DNA of 64,000 bases. It comes from Mesostigma viride (Eukaryota > Streptophyta > Mesostigmatophyceae > Mesostigmatales > Mesostigmataceae). Positions 1 through 9,147 of this stretch are shown piece by piece. Both the position numbers and the translations under genes were made by a program. Every line of letters starts with the position of its first letter. The stretch's first letter is position 1. The DNA is taken from NCBI GenBank assembly GCA_009746045.1, contig RPFO01000702.1, forward strand, positions 248,001 through 312,000, in the 5' to 3' direction. The notes under the pieces were generated by a model. That model was not told the origin of the DNA. It saw nothing but the letters and a program-made list of their open reading frames with translations, and made no database searches.

Positions 1-12
1 GAAAATATCATT

Positions 13-1566
13 TTACGCTAACCCCAGGCTTTTTGGTTTACTATATTTAAGCCACAGGTCTATCATCAGTTTTGTGATGATTAATGCGCCGTACATTGAA
101 GAAATAATTCCAATGGTTAAAGTCACTGCAAAACCTTTAGTTGCTCCAACTCCAAATGTATATAATAAAAAAGCAGCAATTAATGTAGTAATATTTGAAT
201 CCATAATTGTTGCAAACGCTGATTCAAAACCAACTTTTACAGCATATAAATTAGAACAGCCCTTAGCCACTTCTTCCCTAATTCTCTCGTAAATCAGCAC
301 ATTTGCATCAACTGCCATGCCTATTGTTAAAATAATCCCGGCAATACCAGGTAGAGTTAGTGTTGCCTGTAACATTGAAAGTAATGCAAGGATAAAAAAT
401 AAATCTATTACAAGGGTAATATTAGCAAAAATTCCAAGAATGCCATAAGAAAGAGCCATAAAACCCACCACCAATAGAAATCCAGCTAAAGCAGCTACTT
501 TTCCTGATTCAATAGAATCTGCACCTAAATTCGGGCCTATTGTTCTCTCTTCTACTACTTTTAATTGAGTGGGAAGTGCTCCTGCTCTAAGTAGGAGCGC
601 AAGTTCAGAAGCAGAATCAATCGTAAAATTACCAGAAATAATACCGTCTCCTCCTAAAATTGGTTCATTAATTATCGGAGTACTAAGAATTTTTCCATCC
701 AAAACAATAGCTAATCTCTTGCCCCGATTTTTACTGGTTACTTCAGCAAACTTCTTTGCGCCAATATGGTTAAATGAAAAGCTTACAGCAGGCATTGAGT
801 CCTTATTAAAAGAAACAAAAGCATTATTTAACTCATCTCCACTAACAATAACTTTCTTTTTGATTATAATTAGCTCCTGCTTACCGCTCTCATCAGACTT
901 AACCACCATTGATCCGCTCGGAATATGACCATGTATGGCTTTTTCAATATTTGCCGTTTCATCGACTAGGTGAAAAGTAAGTTTGGCAGTCTTCCCTAAT
1001 AAATTTTTCAGTTTTGCGGGGTCATCTTCTCCAGGAACTTGCAGTAAAATATTTCTAACACCTTGTCTCTGAATTATCGGTTCTTTGGTTCCGGTGCTAT
1101 CAACACGCATTCTAACAATTTCAATAGACTGGTCAATAACCTTGTCTTGCAATTGATTTAGTTGATATTCGTCATAACCAATTATTACTATATTACCGTT
1201 AATACCCACATCAAGATTTGGATCGATCTTCTTAACAATTTTTTTTACCTCTGTAAAATCATCTACTGATTTTATCTCAAAATTTATATTGGCTTTATCA
1301 ATTACTAGGGTCTTGTACCCAACTTTTTCCTGACGTAAATATTTCTTTAAACTATCGGCAATTGATTGACCTACACCATCTAAATAACTTTCAAAGTCAA
1401 CATCAAGCAACAAATGAGATCCTCCACGTAAGTCTAGGCCTAAATTTACCTTATCCCCGGGTAACCAATTATATTTTTTTTCAGTAAAATTCGGTATTAC
1501 ATAGAGAGTGGCAATAATGATAAGTAAGAAGGTTAATGCTATTTTCCAAGTAGATATGCTTTTCAT
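13..1566 (-). CDS. secD: Protein translocase subunit SecD
   Basis: Inner-membrane SecD works with SecF and YajC to help SecYEG complete protein export, using the proton-motive force. The 517 residues fit the family. There is an N-terminal membrane segment (about residues 8-25), then the conserved motif NLGLDLRGGSHLLLDVD, a large periplasmic part with the SecD-typical VDSTGTKEPIIQRQG stretch, and a C-terminal bundle of five membrane segments containing GMAVDANVLIYERIREE. The gene lies 1 nt after a small membrane-protein gene and downstream of yajC, so an operon yajC-orf-secD on the minus strand is likely. secF is separate, at 6882-7790 on the other strand. Identification is firm. Confidence 0.97.
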   Translation of the reverse strand: MKSISTWKIALTFLLIIIATLYVIPNFTEKKYNWLPGDKVNLGLDLRGGSHLLLDVDFESYLDGVGQSIADSLKKYLRQEKVGYKTLVIDKANINFEIKSVDDFTEVKKIVKKIDPNLDVGINGNIVIIGYDEYQLNQLQDKVIDQSIEIVRMRVDSTGTKEPIIQRQGVRNILLQVPGEDDPAKLKNLLGKTAKLTFHLVDETANIEKAIHGHIPSGSMVVKSDESGKQELIIIKKKVIVSGDELNNAFVSFNKDSMPAVSFSFNHIGAKKFAEVTSKNRGKRLAIVLDGKILSTPIINEPILGGDGIISGNFTIDSASELALLLRAGALPTQLKVVEERTIGPNLGADSIESGKVAALAGFLLVVGFMALSYGILGIFANITLVIDLFFILALLSMLQATLTLPGIAGIILTIGMAVDANVLIYERIREEVAKGCSNLYAVKVGFESAFATIMDSNITTLIAAFLLYTFGVGATKGFAVTLTIGIISSMYGALIITKLMIDLWLKYSKPKSLGLA

Positions 1567-1567
1567 T

Positions 1568-1969
1568 TCATCCCTTTAAATTATTTGATGCAGAACAACC
1601 CTTATACATTCTCCAATGAACTACAAAGAAAAATAAACCGGTAATAAGCCAAGTAATACAATTAATTACGGCGCTAATAGCATCGCCTTTAATTCTATTT
1701 ATATAACTTTCTCTCTCCGCAAGTCTTTTTTCTACTAGTGAATTGGGATCAATTATTTGCCAACTTTCCTTATTACTAGGGTCACTCCGCTTTTGAGAAT
1801 CAATATATTTCTCATTGCTAGTAAATTTATCTAACTGATTCATGTATTTGTACTCCGGTAACAGAATATCCGTCGCATTACCAAGCATAATACCAATAGT
1901 TATCATCATTACTATAGATGCTATTAAACACACAACTAAGCTATATAGCTGCACTAGGTTTTTGAACAT
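1568..1969 (-). CDS. Small two-span membrane protein of unknown function between yajC and secD
   Basis: This 133-residue protein is not recognised. It has two hydrophobic segments, about residues 10-32 (LVVCLIASIVMMITIGIML) and 98-120 (ISAVINCITWLITGLFFFVV). Between them is a polar loop rich in Glu, Lys, Asp and Ser, so a hairpin topology is likely. It ends 1 nt before the secD start and begins 44 nt after the yajC stop. It is therefore probably co-transcribed with these translocase genes. A role with the SecD/F/YajC complex is suggested only by position. Confidence 0.7.
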   Translation of the reverse strand: MFKNLVQLYSLVVCLIASIVMMITIGIMLGNATDILLPEYKYMNQLDKFTSNEKYIDSQKRSDPSNKESWQIIDPNSLVEKRLAERESYINRIKGDAISAVINCITWLITGLFFFVVHWRMYKGCSASNNLKG

Positions 1970-2013
1970 TATAAAATTATGACCTTTGCATTATTATTCA
2001 GCCTTATAACAAA

Positions 2014-2460
2014 TCATTTATTGCTTAATTTATCTGCATCTTTTTTCTTGGCCAAAGATTTATTATCTTTTGCCTCTTCTTTTTTTGGCCGGCTTAATAT
2101 ATCAGAAATAGAGGTTTTCAACATTTTGATCTCAACATCTTTAGCAATTGATATATGTACCGTATTGTCACTATCATTAATCTTACTAACAATACCAATA
2201 ATGCCAGAATTTGTTAATACTTCTTCTCCCTTTTTGACACCAGACACTAGATCTTGTTGGGCGCGGCGGCGTTTTTCTTGTGGACGAATCAATAAAAAGT
2301 AAAACACAGCAAAAATCAAAACCATCGGCACGAGGCTAGTCCAGCTATTCCCCAGCGATTCAGGAGCTTTTGGTAGAGCATCACTATCCTGCAAAGTAAC
2401 AGTATCTGAGGAAGTAGCCTTTGTTAAACTTTCTTGTGCATAAACGTCATTAATAAACAT
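2014..2460 (-). CDS. yajC: Preprotein translocase subunit YajC
   Basis: YajC is the small single-span partner of SecDF. The protein (148 aa) has an N-terminal leader-like stretch, a membrane segment at about residues 43-60 (SLVPMVLIFAVFYFLLI) and the family signature RPQEKRRRAQQ directly after it, followed by the VKKGEEVLTNSGIIGIV fold. It is longer than the usual ~110 residues at both ends. The N terminus carries about 40 extra residues and the C terminus ends in a Lys/Asp-rich tail. The small membrane-protein gene and secD follow on the same strand. Identification is firm; the exact start is less certain. Confidence 0.95.
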   Translation of the reverse strand: MFINDVYAQESLTKATSSDTVTLQDSDALPKAPESLGNSWTSLVPMVLIFAVFYFLLIRPQEKRRRAQQDLVSGVKKGEEVLTNSGIIGIVSKINDSDNTVHISIAKDVEIKMLKTSISDILSRPKKEEAKDNKSLAKKKDADKLSNK

Positions 2461-2496
2461 ACTATTCTCCTTAAGATTTAAATTTATTTTCAGTAA

Positions 2497-4257
2497 TTAT
2501 ACAGTTTTAGCCTTTTCTTTCAATTGCTTATTATGCAATTTGTAATACTCGCTTTTTAAGTTAATCAGTTCTTCATGTGTACCTTGTTCTTCTATTTCAC
2601 CATTTTTCATGACGATAATTTTGTCTACATCCCTAATACTTGCAAGTCTATGAGTAATAATCAAAGTAGTTTTTCCTTTGCGTAGATTAGTAAAGGAATG
2701 TACTATCGATTGTTCAGACTCTGGATCAAGAGCACTTGTTGCTTCATCAAATAGCATAATTGGTGAATTTTTTAAAAATGCCCTGGCTATGGCAAGTCGT
2801 TGTTTTTGTCCACCAGATAAAGTACATCCACCTATACCTATTACAGTATCATAGCCGTCAACTAGCTTACTGATAAATTCATCTGCATCTGCATGCTTAG
2901 CAGCATCGATGATTTCTTGACGAGTGGCCGCTAAATTGCCATAGGCTATATTTTCTGCAATACTAGCATCAACTAATATAGTATCTTGCGAAACCATGGC
3001 TATTTGATTTCGCAAATGGGTAACTGAAATATCTTTTATATCATTTGAATTTATTAAAACTCTACCTTCCGTTGGGTCATAAAAACGTACCAATAAATTG
3101 GCCAGGGAAGTTTTACCACTACCAGATTTGCCAACAATCGCATAAGTTTTTGCTTTTTCTATTTTAAGATTGACAAGCTTTATAGCTTCTTTTTCTTCAA
3201 AATTTAATGTAATCTTTTCAAAAAAAATCTCCGGACACCCAAAATCAGGTTTTAAGGCATTGGCATTATCTTGAATTAATGGTTTGGTATCAAGAATATT
3301 AAATATTCTATTTGCCGCAGCAAGTCCTTCCTGTAAATTTACATTAAGTGATACTAAACTTTTAAACGGTCTATAAGCAGAGACAAAAGCAGCAATAAAA
3401 GTAAATAATTCACCAATTGTCATATCACCAGATATCACCTGAAAACCGCCATACCAAAGCACAAACGCAATAGCTAAACCACATAAAAACTCCATAACCG
3501 GAGAAGTTAAAGAATCAAGCATTGCAGACTTTTTATAAAAAGATAAAATTTTTGTAGTTATCTCTTTAGCTCTAACAGATTCTATTTTCTCTGCGCAAAA
3601 AGATTTGATTATTTTTATGGATTGAAATGTTTCATCCAATCTGGCAGTATAATTACTTAATTCTTCCTGAGCATCTCCTGTTACCCGGCGCATTTTCCTT
3701 CCAAGTTTTTGAACAGGATAAATTGCAATTGGGAAAGCTAGAAAAACAAACATAGATAAAAATGGTTCTAAATTAAACATTATAATAATCAGAAACACGA
3801 CTGAAAGAAAGTATTTAGCACAACCGATAAGCATATTCGAAACAGCACCACGCATTAATATTATATCATTAGTAAAACGCGAAATAAGCCGACCGGAAGA
3901 TTGAGATTGAACATAGGCAAGATCAGCATATAATAGATGTTCATACATTTGTATTTGCATGTCAGTCAATATCTTCTGACCGACATATTTTATTAGATAA
4001 CCCTGATAATACTCAGCTATGCCCTTTATTACATATACTCCAAGCATTAAAAGCGGGATGATAACAAGCATGCGCATATTGCGAGCAACTAATATTTTAT
4101 CAATTGCCGGTTTAGTTAACCAAACCACTGCCGCAGAACACGTAGCTACTACAACCATGAAAAAAATAGCGATAAATATTTCAGATTTATAAGGTTTAAC
4201 ATGGTTAACCAAAAGTCTTTTTATTACCGCTGATGATTTAAGATTTTGCTGCAACAT
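2497..4257 (-). CDS. msbA: ABC exporter of the MsbA/lipid-multidrug type
   Basis: This is a half-transporter of 586 residues: a six-span membrane domain (about residues 20-310) fused to an ATPase domain (about 345-575). Walker A is GKSGSGKTS, the signature is LSGGQKQRLA, Walker B is IMLFDEATSALD, and the switch histidine lies in ITHRLAS. All ATPase residues are intact. The overall form matches MsbA, which flips lipid A-core across the inner membrane. The family also contains multidrug exporters, so the substrate is inferred. The gene lies 36 nt upstream of the yajC start on the same strand and may share its transcript. Confidence 0.85.
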   Translation of the reverse strand: MLQQNLKSSAVIKRLLVNHVKPYKSEIFIAIFFMVVVATCSAAVVWLTKPAIDKILVARNMRMLVIIPLLMLGVYVIKGIAEYYQGYLIKYVGQKILTDMQIQMYEHLLYADLAYVQSQSSGRLISRFTNDIILMRGAVSNMLIGCAKYFLSVVFLIIIMFNLEPFLSMFVFLAFPIAIYPVQKLGRKMRRVTGDAQEELSNYTARLDETFQSIKIIKSFCAEKIESVRAKEITTKILSFYKKSAMLDSLTSPVMEFLCGLAIAFVLWYGGFQVISGDMTIGELFTFIAAFVSAYRPFKSLVSLNVNLQEGLAAANRIFNILDTKPLIQDNANALKPDFGCPEIFFEKITLNFEEKEAIKLVNLKIEKAKTYAIVGKSGSGKTSLANLLVRFYDPTEGRVLINSNDIKDISVTHLRNQIAMVSQDTILVDASIAENIAYGNLAATRQEIIDAAKHADADEFISKLVDGYDTVIGIGGCTLSGGQKQRLAIARAFLKNSPIMLFDEATSALDPESEQSIVHSFTNLRKGKTTLIITHRLASIRDVDKIIVMKNGEIEEQGTHEELINLKSEYYKLHNKQLKEKAKTV

Positions 4258-4396
4258 TATTAAATATGTTTGATGGATAAAGAGCGTTTTATTAATTATA
4301 ACTATTTCTTCAATAAGGCAATAAATAAAATATTAAGCATCCTCATATTTTATACTTTTATACCTTAATAGTTTTACGCTTATAAGGCTATCAAGT

Positions 4397-5089
4397 CTAT
4401 TCCAGACAATAACCAGCTGCTCTTATAGTTCTAATTACTTGATTACCATCATTTAGATTCATCATTTTTCTAATACGGTTAATATGCACATCAACAGTTC
4501 TAAAAGATATCTCTTTATCTACGCCCCATACATAATCAATTATTTGTCTACGGGAATAAATATTATCTGGATTCGTTATAAACAGCTGCAACATCTTAAA
4601 CTCAGTAGGTCCAAAATGGACCTGTTTTTGACCGTGAAAAACTTTATAAGTAGCTAAATCCATGGTAATATTTTTATTTTTAACAAATTTATTTTGAAAT
4701 ACAGGATTAGATTTTCTAAGGAGAGATTTAACAGTAATCATAAGCTCATTGGGGGTGAAGGGCCTAAATAAAATTTTATGAGAATTATCACCATTGATAT
4801 TATAATGCTGGACCGATTCTCCTTGATTAACCAAAAAAATTATTGGCAGGCTTTGCAAACCTTCTATTTTTTTTAACCGACCAGCCATTTCAATTGCTGA
4901 AACATCCTGTAGTCTAGAACTAATTATAACGGCATTTGGCATATTTACATATGCCAATCTTAGAGCTGCTTCTGAATTTCTGGCTCTTGTTACATCAAAC
5001 CAATACCTCTCTATAGTATTACATAAAATAGCGTTCATTTGATCGTCATGTTCTACAACTAGAATTTTAGGTGGTAATTTATCTGACAC
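4397..5089 (-). CDS. OmpR/PhoB-type response regulator with degenerate receiver
   Basis: The 230-residue protein has an N-terminal receiver (about 8-127) and a C-terminal winged-helix DNA-binding domain (about 135-229, with SRRQIIDYVWG and FRTVDVHINRIRKMM). The DNA-binding half is canonical. The receiver is not. Aligned to PhoB, the phospho-acceptor Asp is Ser57 (AVIISSRL), one acidic-pocket residue is His14 (VVEHDD), the switch Thr is Val87 and the invariant Lys is Arg109 (LFRPFT). It probably works without aspartate phosphorylation. No histidine kinase gene lies beside it. Family assignment is firm; the regulated genes are unknown. Confidence 0.88.
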   Translation of the reverse strand: MSDKLPPKILVVEHDDQMNAILCNTIERYWFDVTRARNSEAALRLAYVNMPNAVIISSRLQDVSAIEMAGRLKKIEGLQSLPIIFLVNQGESVQHYNINGDNSHKILFRPFTPNELMITVKSLLRKSNPVFQNKFVKNKNITMDLATYKVFHGQKQVHFGPTEFKMLQLFITNPDNIYSRRQIIDYVWGVDKEISFRTVDVHINRIRKMMNLNDGNQVIRTIRAAGYCLE

Positions 5090-5256
5090 TTTAAACTCTC
5101 CTTAAAAATACATTCGCTTAATTAAATAAAATGTACAAAACATTACAAATACCTTACAAATTTATAAACAATAGTAACATTCCTTTAAACAAAGCACTTT
5201 ATACACTGATTTAATAAAAATGACAGACATTTTTGCATTACGTAATAAGATTATGC

Positions 5257-5285
5257 TTGAATAAATCAGTTTAAATTGTTATAAA
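5257..5285 (+). promoter_or_regulatory. Sigma70-type promoter for rpsF operon
   Basis: TTGAAT at 5257-5262 and TATAAA at 5280-5285 are separated by 17 nt, close to the TTGACA/TATAAT consensus. The predicted start point is about 40 nt before the rpsF ATG at 5331. The divergent response-regulator gene starts at 5089, so this interval serves two directions. Confidence 0.6.
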
Positions 5286-5330
5286 TACGCTTAATTATTT
5301 AATTCAGTAGATTTTGGGAGATTCTTTAAT

Positions 5331-5699
5331 ATGGCTTTTTATGAATCAATTATCGTCATTCGTCAGGACGTTTCGTCTTCAGATGTTGATAAAATAGCCG
5401 ACGATTTCATTAAGATTATCAAAGACCATAACGGTAATGTTCTTAAAACCGAATATTGGGGTTTAAGAACCCTTGCTTATGAAATTAAAAATAATAAAAA
5501 GGGTCATTATTATTTCATGGGGATAGAAGCTGATAATATTCTGGTAAAAGAACTTGGAAGAAAAATTAAATTAAGCGAAAGTGTCATCAGATCTTCTCTC
5601 GTTAAAGCAAAAGAAATAAGTAAAGAACCTTCACCAATTTTAAGAACAAAATCACTGGAACTTGAGGAAACAGTTGATGTTACTATAACTCAACAATAA
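5331..5699 (+). CDS. rpsF: 30S ribosomal protein S6
   Basis: S6 is a small-subunit protein that binds 16S rRNA together with S18. The 122-residue sequence starts [16 protein letters not shown], the typical first strand, and has the family stretch [23 protein letters not shown]. The C terminus is a short polar tail. The gene heads the standard rpsF-rpsR-rplI order and has a good promoter about 40 nt upstream. The start at 5331 follows a GGGAG-like sequence (TTTTGGGAGATTC). Identification is firm. Confidence 0.98.
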   Translation: MAFYESIIVIRQDVSSSDVDKIADDFIKIIKDHNGNVLKTEYWGLRTLAYEIKNNKKGHYYFMGIEADNILVKELGRKIKLSESVIRSSLVKAKEISKEPSPILRTKSLELEETVDVTITQQ

Positions 5700-5725
5700 G
5701 AATAAATATTAAATAGATTACTTTG

Positions 5726-6019
5726 ATGTCTTACGAAAATAATACGGATAACTTAGATTACGATTCAAGATCAGGTACAGATAAGAATAATTCGAAAATG
5801 TTTTTCAGAAAACGTAAAGGATGCCCTTTATGCTCAGATGGATCACCAGAAATAGATTATAAAGACCCAGAACTTCTTGGAAAATTTATTTCAGAAGGAG
5901 GAAGAATGTTACCGAGTAGAATTACAAATGTGTGTTCTAAACATCAACGTAACATAAAAAAATCCATAAGACATAGCCGTATTATTGCTTTATTACCTTT
6001 TGTATTCCAAGGCAAATAA
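5726..6019 (+). CDS. rpsR: 30S ribosomal protein S18
   Basis: S18 pairs with S6 on the 16S platform. The protein has an extended acidic N terminus, then FFRKRKGCPLCSDG with a CxxC pair, DYKDPELLGKFISEGGRMLPSRIT and SKHQRNIKKSIRHSR, all typical of S18. A TTG codon directly precedes the ATG at 5726. The ATG is chosen as start, which gives 97 residues. It lies 26 nt after rpsF. Confidence 0.97.
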   Translation: MSYENNTDNLDYDSRSGTDKNNSKMFFRKRKGCPLCSDGSPEIDYKDPELLGKFISEGGRMLPSRITNVCSKHQRNIKKSIRHSRIIALLPFVFQGK

Positions 6020-6027
6020 TAAATTCC

Positions 6028-6048
6028 CTTTTGATTTTATGTCAAAAG
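6028..6048 (+). other. Hairpin between rpsR and rplI
   Basis: CTTTTGA (6028-6034) and TCAAAAG (6042-6048) form a 7-bp stem with a 7-nt loop, 8 nt after the rpsR stop. The following sequence is only moderately T-rich. It could attenuate or protect the transcript ahead of rplI; it is not a clear terminator. Confidence 0.3.
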
Positions 6049-6088
6049 TTATTTACACTTTATTTTAATTAATGTTAGTTTTAAGTCC

Positions 6089-6637
6089 ATGCAAGTCATT
6101 TTAATAAAACCAGTTAGAAAACTAGGAAAAGTCGGTGAAATAGTTAATGTAAAAAACGGTTATGGCCGGAATTTTTTAGTTCCTCAAGGCATGGCAATAA
6201 GGGCAACAAAAGAAAATTTAGGTAAATTTGCTGCTCTTCAACGGAAACTTGAAGAAAAAAACACTGAAGAAAAATTAAAAATGGAAACCGCCGCAAAAGC
6301 GTTAGATGGTAAACATTTAACTTTTGTCACCCAATCCGGAGCAGACGGTAGACTGTTTGGGTCTATTTCTTTAAAATTAATAGCTTCTGCCCTTTCTGAG
6401 CTTAGTGAATATAAACTTAATTATTCAAACATAATCCTTGATGAACCTATAAAGGTTAATGGTGTCTTTAAGGTTCAGGTGATGTTACACCCTGAAATTT
6501 TTGCATCCGTGTTAGTAGTTGTAGCAAAATCAGAATCAGAAGCCCAAGATGCCCTAAGTGAATACAAAGAAGGCGGGAAGAAAAAATCTGATGATGAAAA
6601 AGAACAAGAATTAGATCTAATTGAAAAAATTAGCTAA
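6089..6637 (+). CDS. rplI: 50S ribosomal protein L9
   Basis: L9 is the elongated two-domain large-subunit protein at the base of the L1 stalk. The N-terminal domain (MQVILIKPVRKLGKVG, VKNGYGRNFLVPQGMA) is canonical, followed by the Glu/Lys-rich connecting helix and a C-terminal domain (TFVTQSGADGRLFGSIS). At 182 residues it is longer than the usual 148-171. The extra part is a charged C-terminal tail of about 25 residues (EYKEGGKKKSDDEKEQELDL). It is the last gene of the rpsF operon. Confidence 0.97.
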   Translation: MQVILIKPVRKLGKVGEIVNVKNGYGRNFLVPQGMAIRATKENLGKFAALQRKLEEKNTEEKLKMETAAKALDGKHLTFVTQSGADGRLFGSISLKLIASALSELSEYKLNYSNIILDEPIKVNGVFKVQVMLHPEIFASVLVVVAKSESEAQDALSEYKEGGKKKSDDEKEQELDLIEKIS

Positions 6638-6881
6638 AAAATAAACCTTACAAGTCAATTAAATTACTCATAAATTTGGTTCAACACTCTTATCTCATTG
6701 TTTATTGGCCGGACTCAGGCTCAGTAATATAAGCAATTTTTTTAAATTACTTATTATATGTCTCTGTGAGGTAATATTATTTTCCTAGTAACTTGTATCC
6801 ATATTATTTTTATGGATTTGTACTATTATATGTTGTATTATGCCATTAATTTTCTAGCAGTAATTATTTTAATACCTTAAA

Positions 6882-7790
6882 ATGCAGTTATTTCCATTAA
6901 AAATCTTTCCAAGTAATACTAATTTTGATTTTATGCGAGTCAAAAACCTTAATTATGCTTTATCTGTTTTTTTATTTATTCTTAGCTTAGTGTGGATTGG
7001 TATTTATAAATTTAATTTTGGTATTGATTTTGCTGGAGGAATCAGTATGGAACTGCGCATTAACCAAACTCCTGACCTAGCTAAAATGCGTATGATACTT
7101 AACGAGCTTAATATTGGTGAAATAGTGCTGCAGAATTTCGGCAGCGATAAAGACATTTCAATTCGTGCAGGAATTAGCAGCGAAGAAAATTTAATGCACA
7201 ATATTGAGCTTATCAAGTCTGCTCTAAAACAAAACTTTCCATATGAAATTGAATATAGAAAGGTAGATTTTGTTGGACCACAAGTTGGTAATCAGATGAT
7301 ACAATCAGGAATTATGGCAATGCTATTATCATTTTTATCTATTATGGTCTATATTTGGATAAGATTTGAATGGCAATTCGGCATAGGTGTTTTAGCTGCA
7401 TTAATACATGACGCAGTTTTAAGCCTCGGGTTTTTAAGTGCTACCAAGCTTGATTTTAATTTAAGTACAATTGCTGCTATTTTAACTATAATAGGGTATT
7501 CGGTAAATGATACAGTAGTTATTTATGATCGAATTCGGGAAAATTTACGCAAATATAATAAAAAAACTATTGGTACTATAATTAATATGAGTGTAAACGA
7601 AACACTATCTAGAACAACAATAACTGTATTTACTACACTACTTGCAAACCTTGCTTTAATACTATATGGTGGTGAGGCAATAAAAAGTTTCAGTGTTTTA
7701 GTATTTTTTGGAATATTAATTGGTACTTATTCGTCTATTTTTATTTCTGCTCCAATAATTACATTATTTAATTTTAAAAACTTAAAATAA
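6882..7790 (+). CDS. secF: Protein translocase subunit SecF
   Basis: SecF completes the SecDF proton-driven export motor in the inner membrane. The 302 residues contain a first membrane segment (about 28-46), [15 protein letters not shown], a short periplasmic domain, and a five-span C-terminal block with [21 protein letters not shown] and the [17 protein letters not shown] segment. The length fits SecF. A 244-nt gap without a recognised gene precedes it, and efp follows 9 nt after the stop. secF is not adjacent to secD here, which lies about 5.3 kb away on the opposite strand. Confidence 0.96.
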   Translation: MQLFPLKIFPSNTNFDFMRVKNLNYALSVFLFILSLVWIGIYKFNFGIDFAGGISMELRINQTPDLAKMRMILNELNIGEIVLQNFGSDKDISIRAGISSEENLMHNIELIKSALKQNFPYEIEYRKVDFVGPQVGNQMIQSGIMAMLLSFLSIMVYIWIRFEWQFGIGVLAALIHDAVLSLGFLSATKLDFNLSTIAAILTIIGYSVNDTVVIYDRIRENLRKYNKKTIGTIINMSVNETLSRTTITVFTTLLANLALILYGGEAIKSFSVLVFFGILIGTYSSIFISAPIITLFNFKNLK

Positions 7791-7799
7791 TAATATTTT

Positions 7800-8366
7800 A
7801 TGAGAATTTCAGCAAATGATATAAAATCTGGTAATATATTAGATTACGAAGGTGAATTATGGGTTGTTTCCAAAACCCCTGAACATACAAAACCTGGAAA
7901 GGGCGGAGCTTATGTACAGGTAGAGATGAAAAACTTGCGCACCGGTAATAAATTAAATCAACGTTTTAGCTCCAGTGAAAGCGTTGAAAAGGCTTTCCTT
8001 GAAAGGAAAGAAATGCAATATCTATATAAAGAAGAAAATCTTCTGGTGTTTATGGATCCAGATTCCTTTGAACAAATAATGATCGATCAAGAATTAATGA
8101 AAGATAAATTACCATTTTTGGCTGATGGAATGAATGTGGAAGTGGAATTTTACCAGGATAAACCGCTGGGTATTATACTTGCGCAAACTGTTATACTAGA
8201 AATACAGGAAACTGACCCTGTAATTAAAGGGGCTACTGCAACCTCCTCTTACAAACCAGCTATAATGAACAACGGGTTAAGGGTAATGGTCCCCCCTTAT
8301 TTAGTAAGTGGAGAAAAAATAATAGTTAAAACTGAAGACGCTACTTTTGTCAAAAGAGCAGAGTAA
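7800..8366 (+). CDS. efp: Elongation factor P
   Basis: EF-P binds stalled ribosomes and promotes peptide-bond formation at proline runs. The 188-residue protein has the N-terminal KOW-like domain and the PGKGGA loop, whose Lys34 is the residue modified in many bacteria. Two OB domains follow ([13 protein letters not shown] and VTGATAT-like [14 protein letters not shown]). The length is standard. The stop overlaps the next start by 1 nt (TAATG), so translation is coupled to the downstream phosphatase-like gene. Confidence 0.97.
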   Translation: MRISANDIKSGNILDYEGELWVVSKTPEHTKPGKGGAYVQVEMKNLRTGNKLNQRFSSSESVEKAFLERKEMQYLYKEENLLVFMDPDSFEQIMIDQELMKDKLPFLADGMNVEVEFYQDKPLGIILAQTVILEIQETDPVIKGATATSSYKPAIMNNGLRVMVPPYLVSGEKIIVKTEDATFVKRAE

Positions 8367-9115
8367 TGCAGAATCAAGTTGTTTTAATTAACGATGCCAT
8401 AAGAGAAGCCTCTAAATTTCTGCACCGAGATTATTTTGAACTGGAAAATTTGCAAAGTTCTGCCAAAAGCCTAAGAGTTTTCGTTGATAAAGCAAAAACC
8501 CGAGTTACAGAGAATTTACAAAAATCGCTTAGTAAATATTATAAAACTATTATTTTCGACTCTCCAGAACTGGACTTATCGGCTCTAGATTTTACAGGGT
8601 CTGTAGCTCTTGTTGATGCTTTAGATGGAAGTTGTAATTTTGAAAGAGCCATTCCTTTTTTTGCCTTAGTAGTAACAATTTTAACAACAAAACAAGGAAA
8701 AATCTCTGCTGAGAAAGTAGCAGTTAACTTTCCTATTTTAGGTGACACCTATTATGCAGAACAAGGCAAAGGAACTTGGCTTGAAAGGCATTCTTTTAAT
8801 TTTGGCGGTGGAACTATTAGATTAAGGGTATCAGTTAATTCTAAATTAGAACAGAGTTTAGTTAGCTGTAACTATCAACAGCTAGAGCTGGCACAAAAAA
8901 TATCCACAAATATAAGGATTTTCGAGTCATATGCTTATCAAATTGCTCTCTTAATTAGCGGTAAGTCCGACATCGCCATATTAACAAATAAACCAATGAA
9001 TCATGGGCTTGATTTATTAGTTCGTGAAGCTGGAGGCGTAAGCTACAGCAAAAATAACTTTTTTATTGCTTCTAATCACCAAATTCAAGAAAATCTAAAA
9101 AAAGCCTTATTTTAG
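8366..9115 (+). CDS. Inositol-monophosphatase (SuhB-like) family protein, divergent
   Basis: The 249 residues follow the inositol-monophosphatase fold. The clearest signature is VDALDGSCNFERAIPFFALVV (Asp84 and Asp87), corresponding to the DPLDGTxNF metal site, and the C-terminal LLVREAGGVSY matches the EAGG motif. The expected upstream GEE site reads FDSPE. The second metal motif, normally PWDxAAG, reads PMNHGLD, so part of the metal pocket is altered. Catalysis may be weak, or the role may be regulatory, as proposed for SuhB. Its start overlaps the efp stop by 1 nt. Family is firm; function is uncertain. Confidence 0.8.
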   Translation: MQNQVVLINDAIREASKFLHRDYFELENLQSSAKSLRVFVDKAKTRVTENLQKSLSKYYKTIIFDSPELDLSALDFTGSVALVDALDGSCNFERAIPFFALVVTILTTKQGKISAEKVAVNFPILGDTYYAEQGKGTWLERHSFNFGGGTIRLRVSVNSKLEQSLVSCNYQQLELAQKISTNIRIFESYAYQIALLISGKSDIAILTNKPMNHGLDLLVREAGGVSYSKNNFFIASNHQIQENLKKALF

Positions 9116-9147
9116 GAAACTAACTAAACTTAGGTGCTCTTTCCCCG

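Noticed and set aside
1979-2302. 107-aa plus-strand ORF over yajC
   Set aside because: Antisense shadow of a firmly identified gene.
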